A stretch of DNA of 64,000 nt from Leptolyngbya sp. FACHB-321 (GCF_014695975.1 NZ_JACJPI010000060.1:58919-122918), one strand, 5' to 3'; positions 1 through 9,134 are shown, counted from the first letter of the stretch. Translations and numbers: made by a program. Notes: generated by a model from the letters alone, not told the origin.

Positions 1-147
1 ACGCTGCAAGTGCCGTCGCAATCAAGCAAAGAGGATTTGGAACGATACGCACGCGAGTCAGACGTTGCGCGTAAGTACATTGGCGAAAAGGAAATCAAAA
101 AGGTGATTGTAGTGCCAGGAAAACTGGTGAATTTCGTGGTGGGATAG
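1..147 (+). CDS. leuS: Leucyl-tRNA synthetase, C-terminal end (partial)
   Basis: Only the last 48 codons and the TAG stop lie in the window; the gene runs in from the left edge. The translated tail ends with a [19 protein letters not shown] segment, the conserved C-terminal end of bacterial LeuRS, where the C-terminal domain contacts tRNA-Leu. LeuRS charges tRNA-Leu with leucine in the cytoplasm. The next gene is convergent on the minus strand, starting its 3' end about 80 bases downstream. Catalytic motifs (HIGH, KMSKS) would be upstream and cannot be checked here. Confidence 0.85.
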   Translation, partial: TLQVPSQSSKEDLERYARESDVARKYIGEKEIKKVIVVPGKLVNFVVG

Positions 148-229
148 AAAGAGAGTTTTGAGTTCCTTGTAAGGCAAAACTCAAAACTCCCTTTGGCTTG
201 AGCTTAGGTCGAAAGCAAAACTCAAAATC

Positions 230-1756
230 CTACGGCTGGCAATATTTGCGATTACGATCGGACCCTGGCTCTTGCCAAGAATACGCAAAATGGCTGACCC
301 CTTTAACCTGGGGTGCCATCCTTTGGAGTGCCTGCATTTGTACTTCAAGCGGGGGGCGATTGCTGACCGATTGCTGCCAAACGCCAGCTAGGACAGGCTT
401 GACCTTAGTGCCACGAGGAGCCGCTTGCAGCACTCGTTGAATCTGTGCCGTAATACACTTGGCACTGCCACAGTTCGCGTATGCCATTGGGTGCCATTCT
501 AAGGAACCGGAAAAACGATCCCACGGTTGTAAACGAGAATCAAAGCCACTCCGTCCGACGCTGCTATTGCCATCAGAGAAGAACACAACTCCAGCCGGGA
601 TGCCTTGACGCTGCACAGGTGCAACGGCTGCACTGACAAAATCCAGCACGCCCTGAGAGGCGTGGGCAACCGAGAGCTGCCAGAGATCCGCTTGCAAGCG
701 CGCTACACGCCGAGCGAGCGGTAAGGACGCTGTGGTGCGCTTGGGGTCGAGACCTTGCCAGAGCGGTTCGCGCTCTTGAGGGTAAAGCTGATTGACTGCT
801 TTTAAGTCGTCGCCTGTAATGTAACCCTGCTCTAAGAAGCGTCGAATCAACTCCATACCCCGGTAGTTCAAGGCGCGTTGAAATAACGTTTGCTGTGAGG
901 CTTCACCATAAACCCATAAATCCTGGATTTTGCTGGCGACCGAGGCACTGCCATACCCACGGGGATAGCGGATGTAATCAAACAACACACCATCAGGTTT
1001 GCGCTGGACGATCGCCTGCACCATCTGAGCATAGTCTTGTCGTGCCTGAGGGCTATAGGGGTCGATAAAGGCTTCCTCGGGGTTAGTCAGACCGATATCA
1101 ACGCTTAATCCGGCGACTGTGCTTGCTGTCAGGCTGGTTTGCCCCAGACCATTACGGGCAAGCGTCTGCTGTTTGTCTGGGCGGCTAACATAGCTGGCAC
1201 CCATATTCATGCCAAACAGCCATGCGTATACTTTTAAGCCGCGGGCGCGCCCTTTGCGAATGATTTCTGCCAATAGATCTGCCTGCTGGGCTTTAGAGCC
1301 TCCCAGCACCGATGCCCAGGCTGTCGGATTGTCCGTTGTGGGCAGCAGCACCCTCCCGTTATAAAACGTCTCGACGTTGACCTGGGAATAGCCTCGATTC
1401 ACAATTTGGTCTAGAACCGACTCTAAGGCTCCTGGCTTGGCATCGCAGGGATAGAGCCGTAACCAGATTGCCTGCGTTTGCAGTTGGGTCTGCTTGCGAC
1501 ACTTCTGTAACCTTTCTCCATGCTGTTTCACCAGGCTGGCATAGCGTTTTTGGGCATCCTGATTGCCGCCTCTAGCAGCAAGCCGCCGCAGCGCTTCTTT
1601 TTGGTCGATCGCGGCTTGCGATTGCTGGCAGTAAGGTGCTGCTTGCGCTTGCGCTTGAGGCGATAGTAAAAAGGTACTTAGCAAGCTTGTGAGCAACGTG
1701 GCAACGATTAGCCGAACGGGCGGACGATCGCTAGCGGGTGGAAGGAAAAAGAACAT
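230..1756 (-). CDS. Secreted GH10-like glycoside hydrolase (GHL10/DUF187-type)
   Basis: The 508-residue product starts with a signal peptide (hydrophobic stretch at about 15-35, Ala-rich cleavage region near 36-40). A Lys/Gln-rich helical segment (about 45-95) follows, then a TIM-barrel-like domain of the glycosyl-hydrolase-like 10 family. Visible family features are the strand 'IWLRLYP', a 'VNVETFYNGRVLLP' segment and 'GVLFDYIRYPRGY', which in this family carries the putative catalytic region. Such proteins are predicted envelope or periplasmic polysaccharide hydrolases; the substrate cannot be told from sequence. The ATG at 1756 is the natural start because it gives a complete signal peptide. 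The gene stands alone, between leuS and the CcmK paralogue, with a direct-repeat element about 120 bases upstream. Confidence 0.8.
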   Translation of the reverse strand: MFFFLPPASDRPPVRLIVATLLTSLLSTFLLSPQAQAQAAPYCQQSQAAIDQKEALRRLAARGGNQDAQKRYASLVKQHGERLQKCRKQTQLQTQAIWLRLYPCDAKPGALESVLDQIVNRGYSQVNVETFYNGRVLLPTTDNPTAWASVLGGSKAQQADLLAEIIRKGRARGLKVYAWLFGMNMGASYVSRPDKQQTLARNGLGQTSLTASTVAGLSVDIGLTNPEEAFIDPYSPQARQDYAQMVQAIVQRKPDGVLFDYIRYPRGYGSASVASKIQDLWVYGEASQQTLFQRALNYRGMELIRRFLEQGYITGDDLKAVNQLYPQEREPLWQGLDPKRTTASLPLARRVARLQADLWQLSVAHASQGVLDFVSAAVAPVQRQGIPAGVVFFSDGNSSVGRSGFDSRLQPWDRFSGSLEWHPMAYANCGSAKCITAQIQRVLQAAPRGTKVKPVLAGVWQQSVSNRPPLEVQMQALQRMAPQVKGVSHFAYSWQEPGSDRNRKYCQP

Positions 1757-1872
1757 AGACAGGACGATTAAGACGTGACGGTTATAGCGTGTCTAGAGTG
1801 CAACAAAAAACAAAGAAAGCAACACTCAGGCAGCAATCTTGACAAAACAATTTGTTATAGCAGCTAAAAGCA

Positions 1873-1912
1873 GGGATGCAACACATCCTTTCCGGAATGC
1901 AACACATCCCTT
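1873..1912. promoter_or_regulatory. Pair of 13-bp direct repeats with 21-bp period, candidate operator
   Basis: ATGCAACACATCC occurs at 1876-1888 and again at 1897-1909. The start-to-start distance is 21 bp (two helical turns), and the spacer contains the palindrome TTCCGGAA. The outer bases GGGATG and CATCCC also form a 6-bp inverted repeat. The element lies about 120 bases upstream of the minus-strand hydrolase gene and downstream of the CcmK paralogue. Two direct sites on the same helical face are typical of tandem-binding regulators; which regulator is unknown. Confidence 0.4.
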
Positions 1913-2033
1913 TACAGCAAGCAAGTTTTGCACGAATGTCTTTGAAATGAGGCAGCGCAAGACACTATCACGCCTACCGAAGCGAAGACAGCCGATTCTA
2001 CTGGGGTGAAGGATTTTGCTTGCGCTCCCTCAA

Positions 2034-2384
2034 CTAACTTACTAAGGGAGGACGATCGCTGGGTACAGGATCCAGATAGCTAGCAAGTCTCGCATTGGGT
2101 CGCATCGACTTCAGCACCCATTCCAAGTTTTCGCTAAGGCGTGCGATCACGTGCGAAGACAGGTAAAGCTGCTTGTCGCCAACAATGGACTTTGCCGCTT
2201 CAACGCCAGCCTCAACTGCAACGGTTGCTTCAGAAATATCTCCCCGCACAATGACTGTATAGCGTGCACCGCTGACTTTCTCCATCCCTACGAGCGTTAC
2301 ATTCGCTGCCTTGCACATTGCATCAGCTGCTGCCAAGGCGGGCGGCAAACCCAACACTTCAACCATTCCAACCGCATTCGCCAT
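2034..2384 (-). CDS. CcmK-type bacterial microcompartment (carboxysome) shell protein
   Basis: The 116-residue protein is a single BMC domain. It begins with AVGMVEVLGLPPALAAADAM, matching the canonical CcmK start, and continues with a VTLVGMEKVSG-A-R-YTVIVRGD segment, which carries the pore loop, and an ENLEWVL segment. CcmK hexamers tile the facets of the beta-carboxysome around RuBisCO and carbonic anhydrase. The pore-loop residues (SGAR) and the LSENLE motif, in place of the usual PHENLE, differ from CcmK1/K2, so this is a divergent paralogue. It sits alone, away from a ccmKLMNO operon, as satellite ccmK genes often do. The ATG at 2384 is preferred over a TTG four codons upstream because a GGAG lies about 9 bases before it. 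The exact paralogue number (K3 to K6) is not assigned. Confidence 0.85.
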   Translation of the reverse strand: MANAVGMVEVLGLPPALAAADAMCKAANVTLVGMEKVSGARYTVIVRGDISEATVAVEAGVEAAKSIVGDKQLYLSSHVIARLSENLEWVLKSMRPNARLASYLDPVPSDRPPLVS

Positions 2385-2636
2385 TGTGCTCTCCAAACTC
2401 GCTTTCTAAACACTAATTCAGCACTGACGCAACATCGATCTTCGATCTTCAGAACTCCTTAGAAGAGTTTTGCAGAATCCCCGCCTTTCTCTAGAGGAGG
2501 CGGAAAAACCTAGCTTTCAAACGCTCAGTGCGTCAGTTTTGATCATCCTTGACTGTTCCAGTAAAACACACAGACTAGAGCTTCTAATGAATCACTTCGA
2601 TTGTTAAGGCAGCAGAGCGAAAGCTCTGGGGCGCTT

Positions 2637-5600
2637 TTAGAACAACTCATCCACAGCTTCATCTTTCGTGTTTGTCTTTCGATGGGGCGTTTCACGCTTA
2701 AACGTCATATGCACCGAGCGGGTTTGTTCACCATCCGCTGCAACAGCAATAATCGGGAAGTTGATCACACCGTCCTGGAAGGACAGATGGAACCGGAACG
2801 TGCCATCCGGTTCAAGTTGAATCGGACGACCGTCGATCGTCACGATGGCATCGGGTTCGGTCGCACCATAAACAATGAGTTCCGCATCCGCAACGAGCCA
2901 AAAGTTACGTGCCCGCAGTGGTATCGAAGCACCAAACCCAACGCCCGACATCCCGATACCGGACATCGTTAAGCCTGAGACGTTTGGAGCACCAGGAAAC
3001 CCAGGGACACCAAAAGCACCCGGTACTGCACCCATACCGACACCTGACGGGAAGACATAAGAGCTAATTGCTTGTGATGGGATTTGTTGCCCCGATCCGG
3101 TAACGTGCTGCATGGAGCCGAAGAGGGAACCCGCAACCCGCAGTGCTTCGGTTGATTGCGCCATGCCAAAGATTTGCTCGTAAAGAGGTTTGTCTGAGGC
3201 GACGGTACGTTCACGTTGGGTCGGAGATAGTAGCTCCAGAAGTGTGTTGCCGCGCAGATCATCATCCCAACCGACAGAGATAAAGTGGTCTTCCAGCCAT
3301 TCAGAAGGATAGACAGGCGGAATGCGAACCGGGTTCGATCGCGCCAGCAAAAGCCAACGCCCATCGCCTGTAAGGTAGCCGATTTCGGCAATGTAGTCGC
3401 GATCGCTCACTGGAATGGGTACATACCAGTCGCGCGCCATTTCTTCACAGTCGTACTGCTGCAAACTGTGCGCACTTTGATGATTCAGTTCCACACCAGT
3501 GACATCGTAGAGCCGCAAAGCAAACCGCTGTCCACCCTGTCGGCGTAGTTCTTCTTTCTGCTCGTTGGGTGCATCCCAATACGCATAACCCCATTGCGGA
3601 TCGCGGGGCATTAAGACAATGCGGCTCTCACCGTAGCCATCTGGCAAATCGGGCAGACCTTCATCCACCGAAGCCAATGACTCGCTGCTGAGGTCAGATT
3701 GTCCGACATCATGTTTCGCTGCTTCGACGGTGACCTGTTCCTGGTTGTCCGGTACAGCCGCCAATCCAGCCCCGATCGCTGCCCCTCCTGCCCCCACAGA
3801 GGCACCTGTTGCTACAGAGGGAATGCGAATCGCGTTAGAACGCGCTAACGATAGCCAGTAACGATCAGCCGTAACGTAGCCAATTTCTGCGACGTAATCA
3901 CGATCGGGTTGAACGTCTGCCGTATAAGTCGATGCCGTCTCTGCAACCGAAAAATCCTGAAAATTTTGAGAGTGACTCTCGCTTAGATTAAGGTCTGTGA
4001 CATCGTACAGCCGCAGGGCAAGATTGCGCCCACCCTGTTGCCGTAACTCGACTTTGTGATCATCAGGCGTTTGCCATCTTGCGTATGCTTTGTAATCAGG
4101 GCGTGCTGTAAGCGTGATTTGGCTTCTGGCAGCAGCCGTATGCACTGTAGTTGGTGCCGTTACCCGTGTTTGGTTAGAACGTGCTAGCGCTAGCCAACGA
4201 CGATCGCCCGTTAGGTAGCCAATCTCTACCAGGTAATCGCGGTTTGGTCGCATGGGCGCTGTATAGTTCAGCGTCTCTTCAGCAATAGCAAATTCTTGAA
4301 AGCTTTGGGGACGTTTTGTCGTTAGGTCAACATCTGTGACATCGTACAGCCGTAGCCGCAAGTCACGCCCGCCTTGCTGCCGTAGCGCTGCTTTCTCCAC
4401 CTCTAGGGCATCCCATTCGGCATAGGCTAGCGGGCTGTTAGCATCGGTTGCATTGCTTGCTGTCTGCTCAAGGGAGGTAAGGGTAATTTTGCTCTGAGCC
4501 ATTGGCTCACCATTAGCTCCAGCAATTGCTGCTGCTCCGGCTCCTGCTGCTAGTACGCCTCCAGCTAAGATTGCTGCACCTGGAATGTCTGCACCTGAAA
4601 TATTTACACCTGGAGTATTGCCACTAGTAGGCAAGTTAGCCGATACAGCGGTTTCTGAAGGTGTATCTGTCGAAGGAACGGCTCCAAGAGACGGGTCTGT
4701 AGTGGGCGGCTCAATGACGGTCGGGGGATCGATCGCAGCACTCTGCTCAATGATTGTTTCGTCTGCCAGTCCTGCGGCTCCTGCTCCAGCGGCTAAATCG
4801 GCTCCACCAACGATCGCAGCATCACCAGCAGACAGTCCGTTCGCTGGCGCTTCTGGAGGTAGAGTGCCTGTAGCAGGTAGCGAGGTGGGAAAATCAACAG
4901 TCGTTGGCGGCTCATCGGATGTAGTTTCGGTGCGACGACCTTTGGACCAGAACCACAGCAATGCGCCTACGAGTGGAATCAACAATAGCCACCAGGGGAA
5001 CCCACCGCCCGTTTCCGTTGTAGCCCCTGGCTGAGTGGCAGCTACCTCTGGCGCAGCCGTAGCGCTTGCTGCTGGGCTAGGATCTACAGGACTAGCGATT
5101 GCCGTTACGGAGGGGTTTACAGAGGCAGGACTTGCGGCTGTTGCGACTGTGCCCAGTGTTAGTGCCGTTTCAATAACTGATAGGTTCTCTGGTGCCGTGG
5201 CAACGGCAAGGAAAGAGACGACGGCAGGACTGGGAGTCCCTTTGTAAACGTATGCCAATGGCTGTGAAAAGGGATAGCGTAGGTCAGCGGGAAAGGTGCC
5301 GTGCATCGGGATGATGCGAACATCCTTCCGGTCAAACACTTGATTAGCCATCGCATAGCCAATGCCATCGGTTCCTAATGCCTGAACCACTTCATCCGTA
5401 CTGTCTTGAGCAGTTTTCTGCGTCTTCGCGCCTGCTTTAAAGGGTGCTTTCTGAAAAACTGGGTAAGAACGAAATGCCTGTCGTGTGTCACTTAAAACAG
5501 GGCGATCGATAAACCGAATCACCCCTGGAGATCCCCCAAGTTCAGACCAATTCTTGATCTCGCCTCGAAAGATCTTGGCGAACTTATCAAACGTAATGTC

Positions 5601-6038
5601 CCCTGTAAAGGGATTACCAGGACTAACAATGAGGGCAATCTTTTGCCGTGCGATCGGGGTGGCAACTAGCCCTTGCTCTTTCTCTTCTTCTGTCAACGGA
5701 CGACCGATCGCTGCCAGGTCAACTTTGCCTTCTTGTAAGGCTTTGAGTGCTGCATCGCTGCCTTCCTCCGCCAACGTCACACTGCTGCCAACATACTTTT
5801 CTTCATAAACTTTTTTGAGTGCCTGGTTGATCGTCGCCATGCTGCTGGAGCCATTAACCGTAACCGTCGTACCGCTAGGAGCCACATTGGGCGGCGAGAA
5901 AGACGGTGTAGGGGTCTGAGCAAAGGCTGGTTGCATCACCATCAGCCCCATCAGCGGCTCAAAAGCGGTAAGCATTGCGAGCAGGAATGCCAGACTTAGA
6001 CCTGGAGTGTTATTTTTAGGCGACGTTCGTTGCGGCAT
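2637..6038 (-). CDS. PstS-like substrate-binding domain fused to three DUF4912 repeats
   Basis: This is a very large envelope protein of about 1130 residues. It has a signal peptide (ending near AFA-Q), then a periplasmic binding-protein domain (about 55-290) with PstS-like features: GSSSM, a GSDAALKAL loop and a FDKFAKIFRGEIKNW segment. A Pro/Ala/Thr linker leads to one transmembrane helix (about 348-365, WWLLLIPLVGALLWFW), then an acidic Ala/Pro linker. Three DUF4912 repeats follow at about 540-630, 645-745 and 810-930, each with a YA-W-(D/Q) start, an RQQGG or RRQGG turn, RLYDVT and EIGY(L/V)T. A C-terminal beta domain ends the protein. DUF4912 has no known biochemistry. The layout suggests a ligand sensor outside the membrane joined to cytoplasmic, possibly wall-facing or signalling, repeats. 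A GTG at 6062 is an alternative start. The first domain is convincing; the overall function is unknown. Confidence 0.8.
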   Translation of the reverse strand: MPQRTSPKNNTPGLSLAFLLAMLTAFEPLMGLMVMQPAFAQTPTPSFSPPNVAPSGTTVTVNGSSSMATINQALKKVYEEKYVGSSVTLAEEGSDAALKALQEGKVDLAAIGRPLTEEEKEQGLVATPIARQKIALIVSPGNPFTGDITFDKFAKIFRGEIKNWSELGGSPGVIRFIDRPVLSDTRQAFRSYPVFQKAPFKAGAKTQKTAQDSTDEVVQALGTDGIGYAMANQVFDRKDVRIIPMHGTFPADLRYPFSQPLAYVYKGTPSPAVVSFLAVATAPENLSVIETALTLGTVATAASPASVNPSVTAIASPVDPSPAASATAAPEVAATQPGATTETGGGFPWWLLLIPLVGALLWFWSKGRRTETTSDEPPTTVDFPTSLPATGTLPPEAPANGLSAGDAAIVGGADLAAGAGAAGLADETIIEQSAAIDPPTVIEPPTTDPSLGAVPSTDTPSETAVSANLPTSGNTPGVNISGADIPGAAILAGGVLAAGAGAAAIAGANGEPMAQSKITLTSLEQTASNATDANSPLAYAEWDALEVEKAALRQQGGRDLRLRLYDVTDVDLTTKRPQSFQEFAIAEETLNYTAPMRPNRDYLVEIGYLTGDRRWLALARSNQTRVTAPTTVHTAAARSQITLTARPDYKAYARWQTPDDHKVELRQQGGRNLALRLYDVTDLNLSESHSQNFQDFSVAETASTYTADVQPDRDYVAEIGYVTADRYWLSLARSNAIRIPSVATGASVGAGGAAIGAGLAAVPDNQEQVTVEAAKHDVGQSDLSSESLASVDEGLPDLPDGYGESRIVLMPRDPQWGYAYWDAPNEQKEELRRQGGQRFALRLYDVTGVELNHQSAHSLQQYDCEEMARDWYVPIPVSDRDYIAEIGYLTGDGRWLLLARSNPVRIPPVYPSEWLEDHFISVGWDDDLRGNTLLELLSPTQRERTVASDKPLYEQIFGMAQSTEALRVAGSLFGSMQHVTGSGQQIPSQAISSYVFPSGVGMGAVPGAFGVPGFPGAPNVSGLTMSGIGMSGVGFGASIPLRARNFWLVADAELIVYGATEPDAIVTIDGRPIQLEPDGTFRFHLSFQDGVINFPIIAVAADGEQTRSVHMTFKRETPHRKTNTKDEAVDELF

Positions 6039-6672
6039 TGGTAATAAAAGCTTTTGGAACACTCTAATAAAAAGTTCTTGATGAAAAGCAGCCTAAGGTT
6101 AAAAGCAGCCTGAACAGCCCTAACTGAGGTTAACTTTTGCAACGGTCGAGCCAATTATACCGCCCCAATGTCTGAGGTGAAGAGCAGCAAGGATACGAAT
6201 TTTTATTAGAGGCAGCAATTCAACGCTGCTGCACTATGCCAACGAAGAGAGAACGTGTTGCTTGACAGCAGTAGAACGTAGCAGATGAGGATGCAAGCAA
6301 TCCTAATAGCATGCAAAAGGAACAAGAGGCTAGATGGATGACGATCGCACCCTGCAATTGCAGTTTCGTTAAGAAATCCGGTTTCTGCACCTGTAGCGGT
6401 TGTCACCAGGGTTAAGACATTGGCATCAAAGGGTTGATGGGGTATTGTCTCTAGCCAGCAGTTCTACCCTTACACCCCGCCCTAGCTACTTTAACGATTG
6501 CTATGGCTAGAAGCTGCTCAAGCTTTACCAATTTTTCATTCTTTCTTGATGGGAAATTAGCCTAAGGCACAAAGGAATGGCTTAGAGTTGAATAGTCTCA
6601 AGGCAAGTTATCAGTACTTCTATACGTAAGCCCCTCCAGCTTTTAACGAAGTTGGAGGGTATTTTAATAGCT
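6039..6672. other. Non-coding spacer of about 630 bases
   Basis: No convincing gene is seen. A minus-strand open frame at 6206-6406 has no recognisable content or ribosome site. The spacer should hold the promoter of the PstS-like/DUF4912 gene and the 3' region of the DUF58 gene. The only clear structure is the hairpin at 6631-6666. Confidence 0.5.
6631..6666 (+). terminator. Hairpin with U-rich tail, probable terminator
   Basis: CCCTCCAGC pairs with GTTGGAGGG (one G-U pair) around a 10-base loop and is followed on the plus strand by TATTTTAAT. It lies just past the stop of the minus-strand DUF58 gene, but its U-rich side faces the plus strand. It may therefore end an unrecognised plus-strand transcript or act weakly in both directions. 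Confidence 0.45.
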
Positions 6673-8016
6673 TTAAAGTTGACTACGGGCTTTGAGTTGG
6701 AGATAGCGATCGACCAGTTGGTCACTAACTTGATCGGCAGGCGCATCCAATACCAACACACCTTTTTGCTTAAGTTTTGCCAGCGCTAACTGACGTTGCG
6801 ACAGTAGATCGAGCGCTACAGCACGAGCGTATGTGTCGGGAATTGCAGTGGTAAACGTATTTGCCTGGCGATCGACCTGAGGATCGCGCAGCGTCACGCA
6901 GAAGGGTAGATGACGTGGGGCAAGTCGTCCCATTGCTGCCAGCAGTTCCATTGAAGCCGTTGCATCAATGACTTCAGTAATGAGTACAACCAGCGCTCGA
7001 CGGGTTTGGCGAGTGGCAACGGTTGTAACGGCATCCATGTAGTCTGGCTCCAACAAAACGGGATGAATTGGGGTTAGCCGCTCAATTAGCTTGGGGAGTT
7101 GGGTCTGCCCTCGTTCTGGCGGCATCCAGAGGTGCATCTGGCGATCGAACACGCCGATGCCAACCCGATCGCCCCGATTCAACCCCGCTAGCGCCAGCGC
7201 TAGTGCTGCATTCAGACCCCAGTCAAACCGTTCCAAGCCTTTGACCTGAGCCGTCATCAGCCGCCCACGATCGAGCAACACCAGCAGCGTTTGCTCTTGC
7301 TCTGGTTCCAGCACCCGTACCAGCATCCGGCTGCGACGAGCCGTTGCCTTCCAGTCAATTAAGCGAGGATCGTCGCCTGATGCATACTCGCGTAGTTCTG
7401 AGAACTCGGTGCCGCTACCCTGACGACGGGCACGACGAATATTGCCACTGGTTTGCAGCGTCAGGCGAATGGAGAGCGATCTCAGCCCAATCAAGTCAGG
7501 ATACACCGCTACCGTTTCACTTTTGGGCAGTTTCCAGTCGTGCCACGCCAAGCCCCAGGTTCCCAACTGCCGCACCTGAATATCGCCCCAGGTATACGTG
7601 CCTCGCTTAGATGGTAGGACGCTATAAGTCAGATCCTCGCGGCTATGAGCAGGCAACGAGAGCGTTAGGGTGTCGGTGCTGATAGAGCCTGTCTTCGCAG
7701 AGAATGCTTGTGGATAGAAATCTCGTATTTGCAGCGTAGCAGGCTGGTAGCCTGTCTTCACCGTTAGCTGCACAGGGTTCTCGCGTCCAATGGACAGACG
7801 ATCGACATGATGGCGTTCCACGATCGCGCGGTTAGCGCTGACCCGTCGCGCATCCAGTACTGCCAGCAGCAGCACACCCGCATCAAAGCCCAGCGTTAGC
7901 AGAATGGAAACACTCAAAAACTGTGGGTTAATGACATCAGACCCGATCGTGGCAACGCCTAACCCGATCGCGGTACCTAGCAGTAAGAGTTGATAGACGC
8001 GACGAGAGGGGATCAT
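6673..8016 (-). CDS. DUF58 domain protein, membrane-anchored
   Basis: The product is about 447 residues from the ATG at 8016. Two N-terminal hydrophobic segments (RVYQLLLLGTAIGLGV and SVSILLTLGFDAGVLLLAVL) are followed by a beta-rich domain and the DUF58 core. The core is marked by the GSGTEFSELREYASGDDPRLIDW-type signature; its key residues E, R-Y, G-D and IDWKATAR are visible. A von Willebrand A-like fold follows (LLVLLDRGR). DUF58 proteins usually occur beside MoxR ATPases and are thought to take part in protein assembly or envelope maturation; no MoxR gene is adjacent here. An upstream ATG at 8112 would add 32 residues, but that stretch is C/T-rich repeat DNA of intergenic type. The upstream neighbour on the same strand could be cotranscribed. 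Confidence 0.85.
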   Translation of the reverse strand: MIPSRRVYQLLLLGTAIGLGVATIGSDVINPQFLSVSILLTLGFDAGVLLLAVLDARRVSANRAIVERHHVDRLSIGRENPVQLTVKTGYQPATLQIRDFYPQAFSAKTGSISTDTLTLSLPAHSREDLTYSVLPSKRGTYTWGDIQVRQLGTWGLAWHDWKLPKSETVAVYPDLIGLRSLSIRLTLQTSGNIRRARRQGSGTEFSELREYASGDDPRLIDWKATARRSRMLVRVLEPEQEQTLLVLLDRGRLMTAQVKGLERFDWGLNAALALALAGLNRGDRVGIGVFDRQMHLWMPPERGQTQLPKLIERLTPIHPVLLEPDYMDAVTTVATRQTRRALVVLITEVIDATASMELLAAMGRLAPRHLPFCVTLRDPQVDRQANTFTTAIPDTYARAVALDLLSQRQLALAKLKQKGVLVLDAPADQVSDQLVDRYLQLKARSQL

Positions 8017-8135
8017 GAGCGAAGGGGTGGGAGGGTGAAGGGGTGGAAAGGTGAAAAAGAAACGGCGACTGTGAAGCAGAGAGAGCTTTGCAGTAGAGCT
8101 TTTAGCCATCATCCTTTATCTTTTGCAGTCTCCTC

Positions 8136-9110
8136 CTACGAACTGACTGTTGCTGATGGTTGGGTGTTGAGATACGTCAGAAAGTCTTCTAGTTCGTCAT
8201 CAGTCAGTTCGCTGCGGGTTTTCTTGCCGTAGGTTTTTTGCAGGTATGTGCTGCCCTGGCGCTTGCTCCAGCCAATGCGATCGATCTCTACGCCAATCTG
8301 TGATATCAGAGAAGATAAGTCTCTTGACGCACTGCTAGATGTATCGCTCTCAGCTATTGGTGCTTTCTCTGCACTAGACTTGCGGGGCTTGCTTTTAGCC
8401 GCTGGCTCCTCAGCAACAGGACTAGAATCAGCGCTGGCATGATCATCGCTTGCTGCTTCCTCAACGATCGGCTCAGGCTCCTCAAATGGCTCCTCGTCAT
8501 ACGGTGCCTTGTCGTAAGGCTCATCCTCATACGTTGCATCGTTGTAAGACGCATCATCAAGATCAGGGGGTGCATCAAATAGCTCTGGCTCCCTTTCAGC
8601 CGTAGTCAAATCTGCGACGTATGGCTCAAAGGCTGGCATCGGAGTGGTAGAACTGATCGCTGTCGGCTCGAAGGCTAAGGTCGAAAAGGACATGGGAGGG
8701 GCTATCGGCTCTACAGTTGCCAAGGGTGCAGCAGTGGAGGAATGGTTCAGCGTTGTGCTATCAAACCGATCGACAAGTTGCGTTGTCTCCTGCGATGCAC
8801 TCGTCAGTGGTTGTGTTGGCGTGCTGTAGCCAAACGATCCCGCCGGGACATTAGACAATGGGGTGTAAATGCCCAACAGTGCCAATACACGTAGCCGTGC
8901 CCGATCTTCCGCCTGTTCAACGGTGGTAGCGGTTGCCATGCTTGTTGCCAGCGTCATGCTGCCCAACTGCACCAGCGCTCGCACCACATAGCGATCGGCA
9001 TCCATTTGCACTAACTCCGTCAGCAAACCACTGGTAGGATAGCGAACTTGCAGTTGAGTAAACAGCGAAGGTAAAGCAAGTGATTCAGACAAAGCAGGTA
9101 ACTCAGACAT
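8136..9110 (-). CDS. Conserved cyanobacterial protein with acidic low-complexity linker
   Basis: The 324-residue protein has two ordered ends joined by a long disordered middle. Residues 1-80 form a compact alpha/beta unit (QVRYPTSGLLTELVQ, then YVVRALVQLG and an A/R-rich helix) that loosely resembles a double-stranded-RNA-binding-type fold. Residues about 110-250 are rich in Pro, Ser, Asp and Glu, with DE-rich tandem runs around DATYEDEPYDKAPYDEEP. The last 60 residues hold a helical motif, GWSKRQGSTYLQKTYGKKTR, ending in SELTDDELEDFLTYL. That motif resembles the C-terminal helical tail of phage and bacterial single-strand annealing or recombination proteins. A nucleic-acid role is only an inference. 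The gene lies 120 bases upstream of the DUF58 gene on the same strand. Confidence 0.65.
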   Translation of the reverse strand: MSELPALSESLALPSLFTQLQVRYPTSGLLTELVQMDADRYVVRALVQLGSMTLATSMATATTVEQAEDRARLRVLALLGIYTPLSNVPAGSFGYSTPTQPLTSASQETTQLVDRFDSTTLNHSSTAAPLATVEPIAPPMSFSTLAFEPTAISSTTPMPAFEPYVADLTTAEREPELFDAPPDLDDASYNDATYEDEPYDKAPYDEEPFEEPEPIVEEAASDDHASADSSPVAEEPAAKSKPRKSSAEKAPIAESDTSSSASRDLSSLISQIGVEIDRIGWSKRQGSTYLQKTYGKKTRSELTDDELEDFLTYLNTQPSATVSS

Positions 9111-9134
9111 GAATTTGGCAGAACTGGTGAAGGT

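Noticed and set aside
198..440. Plus-strand open frame over the end of the hydrolase gene
   Set aside because: It is antisense to the coding region of the secreted hydrolase and has no family resemblance.
2460..2520. Hairpin CCGCCT...AGGCGG in the leader of the CcmK gene as a riboswitch
   Set aside because: The stem is short, there is no conserved aptamer core and no U-run in the direction of transcription.
6206..6406. Minus-strand open frame of 66 codons
   Set aside because: No ribosome site, no recognisable domain, and the composition is like the surrounding spacer.
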